Source of the DNA: Pirellulales bacterium
GTDB lineage: Bacteria; Planctomycetota; Planctomycetia; Pirellulales; JALHLM01
Assembly (NCBI GenBank): GCA_022844585.1
Contig: JALHLM010000447.1
Coordinates: 1-5,091, forward strand
DNA length: 5,091 bases
Direction of reading: 5' to 3'
Both the position numbers and the translations under genes were made by a program. The notes under the pieces are model-generated. The model saw nothing but the letters and a program-made list of their open reading frames with translations, made no database searches and had not been told where the DNA came from. Positions 1 through 5,091 of the stretch are shown here, in pieces (the stretch's first letter is position 1; every line of letters starts with the position of its first letter).

Positions 1-98
1 ACTGCTTATCGGAAGCTAGATTTCAGCACGGAATGCGTTCCCCAGCGTTGGTCAGACGTGGATCGCTCCGCACCTCCCACCCGCAGGCTTCGCGCGTC

Positions 99-1661
99 AT
101 GTCGACCGTCGGCAGCATCCTTTTGGATCAACAAATCCTCCTTGAAAGCGGCACCAACGAGCTGGAAATGTTGGTCTTCCGCGTGGCGGACTACACGTTC
201 GGCATCAATGTGGCCAAGGTCCGCGAAGTGCTCGCGTTGCAGCCGATCACGCGCCTGGCCAAAGCGCATCGCTCAGTGCGCGGCGTCTTCAAACTGCGCA
301 ACCGCGTCATTCCTTGCGTCTCGCTCGTCGATCATTTGGAGCTTCCCTCCAATGGCGAAGAGGGGGAACGCACGATGATTCTGACCGACTTCAACCAGCA
401 GCAGACGGCGTTCCTGGTCGATCACGTGGAGCGGATTCATCGTCTGAGCTGGGAGCAAATTCTCAGCGTGCCGCCGCTGATGGCAATGTCGCATTCACCG
501 CTGACGGCTGTGGCGCGCTGCAATGATCGCTTGGTCGTATTGCTGGACTTCGAATTAATCATCGACCAGGTGACCGGCTTCGAACTGGATGCCAAGGAAG
601 CGCCGAATCCGCATCAGGTGCCGCGCGATTCAATGCGCGTGCTCGTTGCGGACGACTCGGCCACCGTGCGCGAGGCCATCACCAAGACGTTGCGCGCCAG
701 CGGGTACACGAATACAACGTCCTTTTCCAACGGCACCGACGCCTGGCGCGAGATTCAAACTCGGTTCAAGCAACGCGGCCGCGTGGAAGACGTCGGCGAC
801 CTGTTGGTCAGCGATGTCGAAATGCCGCAGATGGACGGGCTGCATCTCACGAAATGCGTCAAGGATCATCCTGAACTGCGCCGCATTCCGGTGGTGTTGT
901 ACTCCTCGCTGATTACGGCGGACAATCACAAGAAAGGTCAGTCGGTCGGCGCGGACGCACAAATCTCCAAGCCACAGCTCAACAAGGTCGTCGCCTTGGC
1001 AGACGAATTGATCAGCAAGGCTCGTGGAGGAACGTATGCCTCGCCAACGATTGCGGCGTCGCCGGTTGAAGTGCCGGTCAAACCGCAACCGACTCCCGTC
1101 GCCGTCGCGCCCGTGATTTCAGCGCCCGAAGCGCCCCGTCCAACGGTCGCTCCCGCGAGCGCCGCGCCGCAGCGCACCGTTCAGTCCGCGTCCGCCGCCG
1201 TCGCCAGTGCGATGCAGAGCACGGCCACCGTCGCGAGGCCGTCGGCGGCGACGTCAACGTCCACCGATTTGGAGTTCGACCGCGTCGATCGCCAGCTGTG
1301 GCGCACGTTCGTGCAAGAATTGCAGTCGCACCTGGTGCGATTGAGCGACTTGTCGGAACAACTCAGTGCGGGGACGGCCGATGCGCCTGCTATGCAGGAA
1401 ATGGGCCGGATTCTGCATTGCATCAAAGGTGCGGCTATGGTGGTGCCGATCGACACGGTCGCCCGCGCGACACACTTGCTAGAAAGCTTGCTGGGCCACG
1501 TGCGGCACACGCCGTCTCCCCAGTCGAGCGTCGTGTTCGAACAATACGCGGATTGGCTCGGCGATCTCTGCGGCCCGACGTCGGATCCCCGCGCGGCCCT
1601 GGCCCGGGGCCCCGAACTCGAGTGCGATCTCGCCATGGCGCTCACCAGCGCCGCTGGTTAA
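99..1661 (+). CDS. cheV: CheV-like chemotaxis coupling protein with C-terminal Hpt domain (CheW-REC-Hpt)
   Basis: Predicted cytoplasmic coupling protein linking chemoreceptors to the CheA kinase, 520 residues from this start. Residues about 15-160 are a CheW domain opening with the CheV-typical ILLESGTNELEMLVFRV and FGINVAKVREV. Residues about 179-308 are a receiver (LVADDSATVREA) with acidic pair D185/D186, phosphoacceptor D239 in SDVEMPQMDG, Ser at 269/270 in VVLYSSL and K291 in ISKPQ, so it should be phosphorylatable. An Ala/Pro/Val-rich linker (about 309-389) leads to an Hpt domain (about 390-500) with HCIKGAAMV; its His440 is the expected phosphorylation site. Ordinary CheV ends after the receiver, so the Hpt is an addition and the symbol denotes architecture, not proven orthology. 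Start: the frame is open to the left edge and an ATG at 33 would add 22 unconserved residues; ATG 99 fits the family N-terminus better, though neither has a strong ribosome binding site. Confidence 0.88.
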   Translation: MSTVGSILLDQQILLESGTNELEMLVFRVADYTFGINVAKVREVLALQPITRLAKAHRSVRGVFKLRNRVIPCVSLVDHLELPSNGEEGERTMILTDFNQQQTAFLVDHVERIHRLSWEQILSVPPLMAMSHSPLTAVARCNDRLVVLLDFELIIDQVTGFELDAKEAPNPHQVPRDSMRVLVADDSATVREAITKTLRASGYTNTTSFSNGTDAWREIQTRFKQRGRVEDVGDLLVSDVEMPQMDGLHLTKCVKDHPELRRIPVVLYSSLITADNHKKGQSVGADAQISKPQLNKVVALADELISKARGGTYASPTIAASPVEVPVKPQPTPVAVAPVISAPEAPRPTVAPASAAPQRTVQSASAAVASAMQSTATVARPSAATSTSTDLEFDRVDRQLWRTFVQELQSHLVRLSDLSEQLSAGTADAPAMQEMGRILHCIKGAAMVVPIDTVARATHLLESLLGHVRHTPSPQSSVVFEQYADWLGDLCGPTSDPRAALARGPELECDLAMALTSAAG

Positions 1662-1676
1662 GGCGCCTTGGTGTCT

Positions 1677-1751
1677 GTAGCCGAGGTCTGTGACCTCGGC
1701 GCGTTGGACGGCGCTACGTCCACTCCGTCCGAGGTCACAGGCCTCGGCTAC
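1677..1751. repeat. Nested palindromic intergenic repeat
   Basis: Two 23-bp arms, 1677-1699 and 1729-1751, are reverse complements with one mismatch. The left arm starts GTAGCCGAGGTC and the right arm ends CCTCGGCTAC. Each arm is itself a small palindrome (CCGAGGTC, 3-base loop, GACCTCGG in the left arm; one mismatch in the right). The centre holds a third hairpin, TGGACG (1705-1710) with CGTCCA (1717-1722). The unit can therefore fold either as one long stem or as a three-hairpin cloverleaf. It begins 15 bases after the cheV-like stop, so its transcript could stabilise the mRNA end or aid termination, but no U-tract follows. I recall similar sequences scattered between planctomycete genes; this is from memory, not a search. 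Confidence 0.9.
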
Positions 1752-1761
1752 CGAAGGCGAT

Positions 1762-1790
1762 TTGTCCTGCGCGCCGGTTCACGCTATCGT
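1762..1790 (+). promoter_or_regulatory. Candidate sigma70-like promoter of the secreted EEP hydrolase gene
   Basis: A -35-like TTGTCC (1762-1767) and a -10-like TATCGT (1785-1790) are separated by the ideal 17 bases; each box matches four of six consensus positions. It lies between the palindromic repeat and the GTG start at 1829 and predicts a 5' untranslated leader of roughly 30 bases. The box-to-start distance is the same 38 bases as for the stronger candidate ahead of the signal peptidase gene. Box matches are moderate, so this is a prediction only. Confidence 0.35.
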
Positions 1791-1815
1791 AGCGGCATCG
1801 CCAGGTCCCACCTCT

Positions 1816-1820
1816 GGAGG
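1816..1820 (+). promoter_or_regulatory. Ribosome binding site fixing the GTG start of the EEP hydrolase
   Basis: GGAGG lies eight bases before GTG 1829. This is a strong Shine-Dalgarno match with good spacing, and the chosen start yields a complete signal peptide, so the non-ATG start is well supported. Confidence 0.75.
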
Positions 1821-1828
1821 TTGCTCCC

Positions 1829-2698
1829 GTGAATCGTGCCCGCGCCCTCGTTCTGCTCCTGGTCTTGTTTCTCAGCGCGAACGTCCCCGTTCTTCATGCG
1901 GCGGATGAACAGGAATCGCTGAAGGTCATGACCTACAACGTCCGCTACGCCAGCGACACGCCGCCCAATGCCTGGGGCGCGCGGTTGCCTGTGGCGTTGG
2001 AGATGCTCGCGGAACAACAGCCGGATATCATCGGCACGCAGGAAACGCAGTATCGCCAGGTCAAAGATTTTGCCACGCACCTGGAGGGCTACGATTGGAT
2101 CGGCCTCGGGCGCGAGGGAGGCAGTCGCGGCGAGTTCATGGCCATGTACTATCGCACCGAGCGGCTGGAGCCATTGGAGTTCGACCACTTCTGGCTCTCC
2201 GATACGCCGGATCGAATTGGTTCCTCGACCTGGGGCAACTCGAATCGTCGCATGGTCACCTGGGCGCGCTTTCGGGATCTTGCCATGCAGCGCGAGTTCT
2301 ATTGCTTCAACACGCATTTCGATCATGAAATCCAGCCCGCCCGCGAGAAGAGCGCCGCGTTGCTATGGGAGCGGATTCAAGCGCTCGATACGAAACTTCC
2401 CGTCATCGTCCTTGGCGATTTCAACGCCGTGGCGCAGCACAACGTCGCCTACGATCTGCTTGTTGGCGAAGGCAAATTGAACGACGCCTGGCTCACCGCG
2501 GCGGAACGCGGTCCGTTGTTCGCCACCTTCCATGGCTACCATCGGCCCCAGCCGGACGGCAGCCGCATCGATTGGATCCTGACGCGCGGCCCTGTGCGCT
2601 GCGAGCGCGCCGAGATCATCACTTTCGAACGCGACGGGCAATACCCCAGCGACCATTTCCCCGTCACCGCGCGACTCCACTTCGAACCAGCGAACTAG
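1829..2698 (+). CDS. Secreted endonuclease/exonuclease/phosphatase (EEP) superfamily hydrolase
   Basis: A 289-residue exported metal-dependent hydrolase of the DNase I-like fold. Residues 1-24 form a signal peptide: Arg near the start, hydrophobic core ALVLLLVLFL, likely cleavage after VLHA. The mature part carries the full family motif set: N37 in VMTYNVRY, E72 in IIGTQETQ, H163 in YCFNTHFDHE, D197 and N199 in VIVLGDFNA, D248 in SRIDWIL, and D275-H276 in YPSDHFPV. These are the metal-binding and catalytic residues for phosphodiester or phosphomonoester cleavage. The sequence order, including FWLSDTPD, TWARF and TFHGY, resembles the uncharacterised EEP-1 subgroup (cd09083) as I remember it, whose substrate is not known; nuclease, phospholipase and sugar-phosphate phosphatase are all possible. 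Length is normal and nothing is missing. Its GTG start has a strong ribosome binding site. It appears monocistronic, with intergenic repeats on both sides. Confidence 0.9.
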   Translation: MNRARALVLLLVLFLSANVPVLHAADEQESLKVMTYNVRYASDTPPNAWGARLPVALEMLAEQQPDIIGTQETQYRQVKDFATHLEGYDWIGLGREGGSRGEFMAMYYRTERLEPLEFDHFWLSDTPDRIGSSTWGNSNRRMVTWARFRDLAMQREFYCFNTHFDHEIQPAREKSAALLWERIQALDTKLPVIVLGDFNAVAQHNVAYDLLVGEGKLNDAWLTAAERGPLFATFHGYHRPQPDGSRIDWILTRGPVRCERAEIITFERDGQYPSDHFPVTARLHFEPAN

Positions 2699-2706
2699 TT
2701 TCTCAA

Positions 2707-2731
2707 CACCAACCCGAAGCGCCAGCGAGGG
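2707..2731. repeat. Short dispersed intergenic repeat with CCCGAAGCGCCAGCGAGGG core
   Basis: The segment CACCAACCCGAAGC followed by GCCAGCGAGGG begins nine bases after the EEP hydrolase stop. I recall this motif as a very frequent intergenic sequence in planctomycete genomes, where it generates spurious short peptides; here its forward translation reads QPEAPARG and its reverse RPLAGASG. The CCC...GGG ends are complementary but the middle is not a stem. Only one copy is in this window, so repetitiveness rests on memory. Confidence 0.6.
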
Positions 2732-2861
2732 GGCGAAGACGAATCAAGCGCGCCATCATTGCGCTGAAATCGAACGCCGCTCCGGTTGCATACGCGAGAT
2801 GTGGATTGCAAACCACTCCACCAGCATTCCAATGACTGCGCGAAAACACGTGTAAGTGCGC

Positions 2862-2881
2862 CATAGGTGACATCACCCATG
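2862..2881. promoter_or_regulatory. 20-bp imperfect palindrome, candidate operator
   Basis: CATAGGTGA (2862-2870), a 2-base centre CA, then TCACCCATG (2873-2881). The arms match at eight of nine positions, with a perfect inner GGTGA/TCACC. The size and short centre resemble sites for dimeric helix-turn-helix regulators. It lies about 120 bases before the FixJ-like regulator, so autoregulation is possible but unproven; no promoter was located next to it. Confidence 0.35.
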
Positions 2882-2992
2882 CACGCGCGTTCATCCGCCA
2901 ACTAGGCAATGTCTGGGTGCCGGCTTGCTGTTCCGCGCACGAATGATTAAGGTGCCTTTTTCCTACGAGTCGTACTGGCGTTTGACGTTAAC

Positions 2993-2996
2993 GAGG
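2993..2996 (+). promoter_or_regulatory. Ribosome binding site for the GTG start of the FixJ-like regulator
   Basis: GAGG sits five bases before GTG 3002. The reading frame has a stop at 2948-2950 with no other ATG, GTG or TTG before 3002, and the next in-frame Met is residue 66, inside the receiver fold. The GTG start is therefore effectively forced. Confidence 0.6.
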
Positions 2997-3001
2997 CGTT
3001 T

Positions 3002-3628
3002 GTGAATGTCTGCCCGAGGGCCTGGGATGCACCGCCCACGGTGCATTGGTTGAACCATGACCCAGAGTTGGAAGACGCGATCAACCTGCTGGCCGCAGAG
3101 CTAGGCTTTCAAATAGTCGCCTACCCTTCGGTGGAAGCATTCTTGGAGCGCTCGACGGCGGATACGCGCGACTGCATCGTGCTCAATTGGCAAATGCCTG
3201 GCGCGAACGAAGTCGCCGCCGCGGAAGTGTTGAGAGCGCGGCGCGATCGCATGCCCATCATCGGCTTCGTCCGCGGCGCCACGGTGCGGATGGCGGTCGA
3301 AGGGATGCAGCAGGGCGCGTTCGACTTTCACGCCTGGCCGATTGAACCCTTGGTACTCGGCGCTTCGATCGCGCGCGCCGTGGCGAAGTTCGAGGCGGAG
3401 CGCGGGCTAGCGCTGCAGCGCGCCTGCGTCGAGCGGCGCTTGTCGTCGCTCACGGATCGGGAACGTGAAGTCATGGAGTTCGCCACGCAGGGATTCTCCA
3501 CACGCGACATCGCCGAACGGCTCGGCATCAGCCCCAAGACCGCGGAGCATCACCGCGCACGGCTACTCAACAAAATGCAAGTCGCCAACATGACCCAGCT
3601 CATTGTGCTGGTGTTGCGAAATCGGTGA
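3002..3628 (+). CDS. FixJ/NarL-type transcriptional regulator with degenerate (pseudo-)receiver and LuxR HTH
   Basis: A 208-residue cytoplasmic DNA-binding regulator with FixJ layout. Residues about 12-128 align with a receiver: HWLNHDPE at strand 1, CIVLNWQMPG at the phosphorylation loop, MAVEGMQQGAFDF, then HAWPIE. All key phosphorylation residues differ: the phosphoacceptor Asp is N62 (codon AAT, 3185-3187), the conserved Thr/Ser is R91, the conserved Lys before Pro is W112, and the acidic pair is reduced to NHD. A helical linker (about 125-148) leads to an intact LuxR-type helix-turn-helix (about 149-205) with LTDREREVMEFATQG, STRDIAERLGISPKT and the recognition helix AEHHRARLLNKM. It should bind DNA but not be switched by Asp phosphorylation; control might come from dimerisation, ligand binding or abundance. 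No histidine kinase is adjacent, consistent with an orphan regulator. Length and reading frame are normal, so this looks like an adapted protein, not a decaying one. Confidence 0.88.
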   Translation: MNVCPRAWDAPPTVHWLNHDPELEDAINLLAAELGFQIVAYPSVEAFLERSTADTRDCIVLNWQMPGANEVAAAEVLRARRDRMPIIGFVRGATVRMAVEGMQQGAFDFHAWPIEPLVLGASIARAVAKFEAERGLALQRACVERRLSSLTDREREVMEFATQGFSTRDIAERLGISPKTAEHHRARLLNKMQVANMTQLIVLVLRNR

Positions 3629-3639
3629 CGGTGTATTTG

Positions 3640-3813
3640 GGAACCGCGAAAGTCGCGAAAAGACACGAAAAGGTTTGGGGGGCAGAGCTTCGTTGAATCA
3701 GCGCTTTTTACGCGCCCGGCGAATCTCAGCGCCAATCCAAGGTCAAATCGGCAAGTCGATGCAAGACTGCCCGTAAGTACCTTTTCGCGCTTTTTCGCGT
3801 CTTTCGCGGTTCC
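3640..3813. repeat. 174-bp segment bounded by 35-bp inverted repeats (CGCGAAA-type arms)
   Basis: The left arm 3640-3674 begins GGAACCGCGAAAG and the right arm 3779-3813 ends CTTTCGCGGTTCC. As reverse complements they match at 31 of 35 positions, with 104 bases between them. Each arm consists of about three imperfect tandem copies of a 9-10-base unit around CGCGAAAAG. The interior has no convincing gene. The whole starts 11 bases after the regulator's stop and ends 35 bases before the signal peptidase promoter. It could be a miniature mobile element, a bidirectional transcription-end structure, or two facing copies of one dispersed repeat. No target-site duplication was recognised at the ends. 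I recall CGCGAAA-type sequences between genes in planctomycetes and other environmental bacteria. Confidence 0.85.
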
Positions 3814-3848
3814 ATCCGGTTCGGCAATGGCTTGTGAAGGCCGCCCGT

Positions 3849-3877
3849 TTGACCGGAGTGGCGTACCAGCCTTTAAT
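3849..3877 (+). promoter_or_regulatory. Predicted sigma70-like promoter of the signal peptidase gene
   Basis: TTGACC (3849-3854) and TTTAAT (3872-3877), each five of six to consensus, are separated by exactly 17 bases. Transcription would begin near 3884, giving a leader of about 30 bases before ATG 3916. This is the best promoter match in the window and supports separate transcription of the peptidase. The -10 box overlaps the in-frame stop (3874-3876) that closes the peptidase frame upstream. Confidence 0.55.
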
Positions 3878-3915
3878 CAGAGGAGTGTTGGTTCGTCCTT
3901 GGAAGTTCGGTTGAA

Positions 3916-5091
3916 ATGCGTTCGCTCCTTCAAGTCGCCGTGCGGGTGGCCGTGTTGCTGCTGGCGACCAGGGCGTTCTTGATCGCGCCGATCGTCGTGC
4001 CGACCAGTTCCATGGCGCCGACACTGCTCGGCGTGCACGGCGACGCGGTTTGTCCGACATGCGGGCGCGCCATCCAATGGGGCACGGACATCACCAGCTT
4101 CGACACCGCGCGCGTGGTTTGTTTCCATTGCGGGGCGGAACAGACAGCGTTTGACCAGCGCGCTATCATCGGCGGGGACCGGCTGCTCGTCGATCGCAGC
4201 GCCTACTGGTTGCGAGGCCCGCGCCGCTGGGAAATGGCCGTGGTGCGCGACCCGGCTTCGCCCGATCGCTGGCTCGTCAAACGCGTGGTCGGCTTGCCGG
4301 GCGAAACGATTTCGTTGCGTGACGGCGATCTGTTCAACGGAGACGCGCGGGTCAAGAAATCGCTGGCTCAGTTTCGCTTGATCGCCATCCCGGTCTACGA
4401 TTCCACCGACATTTCGCCAAGCAACGCCACGTCCTCCTTTCGCGGCCAGGACGCGACGTCCCAATGGGAACGCCATACTCGGCAGGGCGCTGACACTTTC
4501 TTGCGCCTCCCGGCGCCGAAGGCGATCACGGCGGACACCGCGCCAACCATCGACTGGCTCGTCTATCATCCGCCCGCGAAGGCGCTCGCGGAGGGCGCGG
4601 CCGGAGGTTCCATCACCGATGCACTACCGCACAACCAAGACCTATTGCGTCATCCCTTTCCGGTGACCGACGTGCTACTCAACTGCCGTGTCCGTTGGCA
4701 GGGGGACGGCGCGATCGCTATCCGCTTGCCGGCGCGCGCCGACGTGCTTATTCGCTTGGAACCAAAAGCCGGACAGGTCGAAATACTAGTCGATGGCGTA
4801 TCGCGCTGGAACGAGACCGTTGCCTTCGAGGGCGAATACGCTTCCGCCTTTCCGCTCACTGCCTCCCATTGCGACGGACGCGTGCTGCTGGAAGTCGCCG
4901 GGCAGTTACTGGCCTTCGACTTGGACGAGCTGGCAGGCGTTTCCAGCCCCGCTGTAAACGTCGCCGGGGAGATCGCCATCGGGGCGCAGGGCGTCGGCGT
5001 CGAGATCACCAACCTCCGCCTGGAGCGTGATATTTACTACTCGGAACCGCCGGAACTGGCCGGCGCGCCCTGGGAATCGCTGTCCCTGGGC
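3916..5091 (+). CDS. lepB: Signal peptidase I (S26 family), 3'-truncated by window edge, with zinc-ribbon and beta-rich insertions
   Basis: Membrane-anchored serine protease removing signal peptides from exported proteins. The frame stays open for 392 codons to the edge, already longer than E. coli LepB (324). Residues about 4-27 form one transmembrane anchor. Catalytic Ser32 lies in VPTSSMAPTLLG and the general-base K122 in WLVKRVVGLPGE, both clear family boxes; GGDRLLVDR (86-94) and WEMAVVRDP (105-113) match the segments between them. C46-x2-C49 and C69-x2-C72 form a zinc-ribbon-like insert between Ser and Lys. Residues about 250-375 are a beta-rich, possibly jelly-roll, insert (LLNCRVRWQGDG to VEITNLRLERDIYY). 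The final GDNS box is not reached and should lie downstream. ATG 3916 is the first start after an in-frame stop at 3874-3876, with GGAAG ten bases upstream. I recall this layout from planctomycete S26 peptidases; several paralogues may exist, so the symbol is tentative. Confidence 0.87.
   Translation, partial: MRSLLQVAVRVAVLLLATRAFLIAPIVVPTSSMAPTLLGVHGDAVCPTCGRAIQWGTDITSFDTARVVCFHCGAEQTAFDQRAIIGGDRLLVDRSAYWLRGPRRWEMAVVRDPASPDRWLVKRVVGLPGETISLRDGDLFNGDARVKKSLAQFRLIAIPVYDSTDISPSNATSSFRGQDATSQWERHTRQGADTFLRLPAPKAITADTAPTIDWLVYHPPAKALAEGAAGGSITDALPHNQDLLRHPFPVTDVLLNCRVRWQGDGAIAIRLPARADVLIRLEPKAGQVEILVDGVSRWNETVAFEGEYASAFPLTASHCDGRVLLEVAGQLLAFDLDELAGVSSPAVNVAGEIAIGAQGVGVEITNLRLERDIYYSEPPELAGAPWESLSLG

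Larger units (their letters stand above)
2699..3001. other. 303-base intergenic region with repeat and palindrome, no convincing gene
   Basis: The gap between the EEP hydrolase and the FixJ-like regulator contains a dispersed-type repeat near its left end (2707-2731), a 20-bp palindrome (2862-2881) and the regulator's ribosome binding site. No strong promoter pair was found; TTGCTG at 2925-2930 has no good -10 partner. Short open frames occur on both strands, but their translations only spell the repeat or low-complexity sequence and show no family motif or ribosome binding site. No tRNA-like TTC-loop sequence and no U-tract terminator were seen. Confidence 0.6.

Noticed and set aside
33..98. 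ATG 33 as the start of the cheV-like gene
   Set aside because: The extra 22 residues are Arg/Ser-rich and unlike CheV N-termini, and no clear ribosome binding site precedes it. It cannot be fully excluded because the frame is open to the left edge.
1029..1270. Ala/Pro/Val-rich low-complexity stretch as a possible tandem DNA repeat
   Set aside because: The codons vary and no fixed period is visible; it is best read as a flexible interdomain linker between receiver and Hpt.
1660..1669. Perfect 10-bp palindrome AAGGCGCCTT at the cheV-like stop codon
   Set aside because: Too short and with no loop, no U-tract and no promoter nearby; common by chance in GC-rich sequence.
1784..2326. A 180-residue open frame on the - strand opposite the EEP hydrolase
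   Set aside because: The + strand frame has a signal peptide, a strong ribosome binding site and all EEP catalytic motifs; the - strand frame has none.
2695..2909. Two 68-residue open frames on the - strand in the 303-base gap
   Set aside because: Both read through the dispersed repeat and end in low-complexity sequence derived from it; there is no ribosome binding site or recognisable motif.
2982..2987. TTGACG as a -35 box for the FixJ-like regulator
   Set aside because: It lies only 14 bases before the start codon, leaving no room for a -10 box and leader.
3899..3985. A possible short upstream frame from TTG 3899 overlapping the signal peptidase start, with AGGAG before it
   Set aside because: It begins at a weak start codon 13 bases after AGGAG and encodes a Cys/Trp/Arg-rich peptide with no support; more likely chance than a leader peptide.
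3877..4569. A 230-residue open frame on the - strand across the signal peptidase region
   Set aside because: Its translation is Arg/Ala/Asp-rich with no family motif, and the + strand there carries the Ser and Lys boxes of signal peptidase I. It is an antisense shadow in GC-rich DNA.

Overview
The window looks like a piece of a GC-rich planctomycete chromosome, probably of the Pirellulales type. The assignment rests on three things. First, the last gene is a signal peptidase I with a four-cysteine zinc-ribbon-like insert and a long beta-rich insert, a layout I associate with planctomycetes. Second, the gaps between genes carry short dispersed repeats of kinds I recall from planctomycete genomes: a palindrome built on GTAGCCGAGGTC, a CCCGAAGCGCCAGCGAGGG motif, and CGCGAAA-type arms. 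Third, the signalling genes have unusual domain combinations. No rRNA, tRNA, CRISPR array, transposase or phage gene was seen.

Layout: four protein genes, all on the + strand, separated by gaps of about 167, 303 and 287 bases, so each is probably transcribed on its own. (1) 99-1661 encodes a CheV-like chemotaxis protein, CheW domain plus receiver, with an added C-terminal histidine phosphotransfer (Hpt) domain. (2) A nested palindrome (1677-1751) and a candidate promoter precede 1829-2698, a secreted hydrolase of the endonuclease/exonuclease/phosphatase superfamily with a complete active site. (3) A 303-base gap holds a dispersed repeat and a 20-bp palindrome that could be an operator. It is followed by 3002-3628, a FixJ/LuxR-type regulator whose receiver has lost the phosphoacceptor, the conserved Thr/Ser and the Lys, while its DNA-binding domain looks intact. 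(4) A 174-bp segment bounded by 35-bp inverted repeats, then a good sigma70-like promoter, lead into 3916-5091, a signal peptidase I gene that runs off the right edge with no stop.

The genes do not form an obvious pathway. Two are signal-transduction proteins with altered phosphorylation logic: one gains a phosphotransfer domain and one loses receiver chemistry. The other two concern export: a secreted enzyme and a signal peptidase, the enzyme class that removes such signal peptides. The most notable features are the CheW-receiver-Hpt fusion, the phosphorylation-dead FixJ-like regulator, the two insertions in the signal peptidase, and the inverted-repeat-bounded segment between genes three and four.
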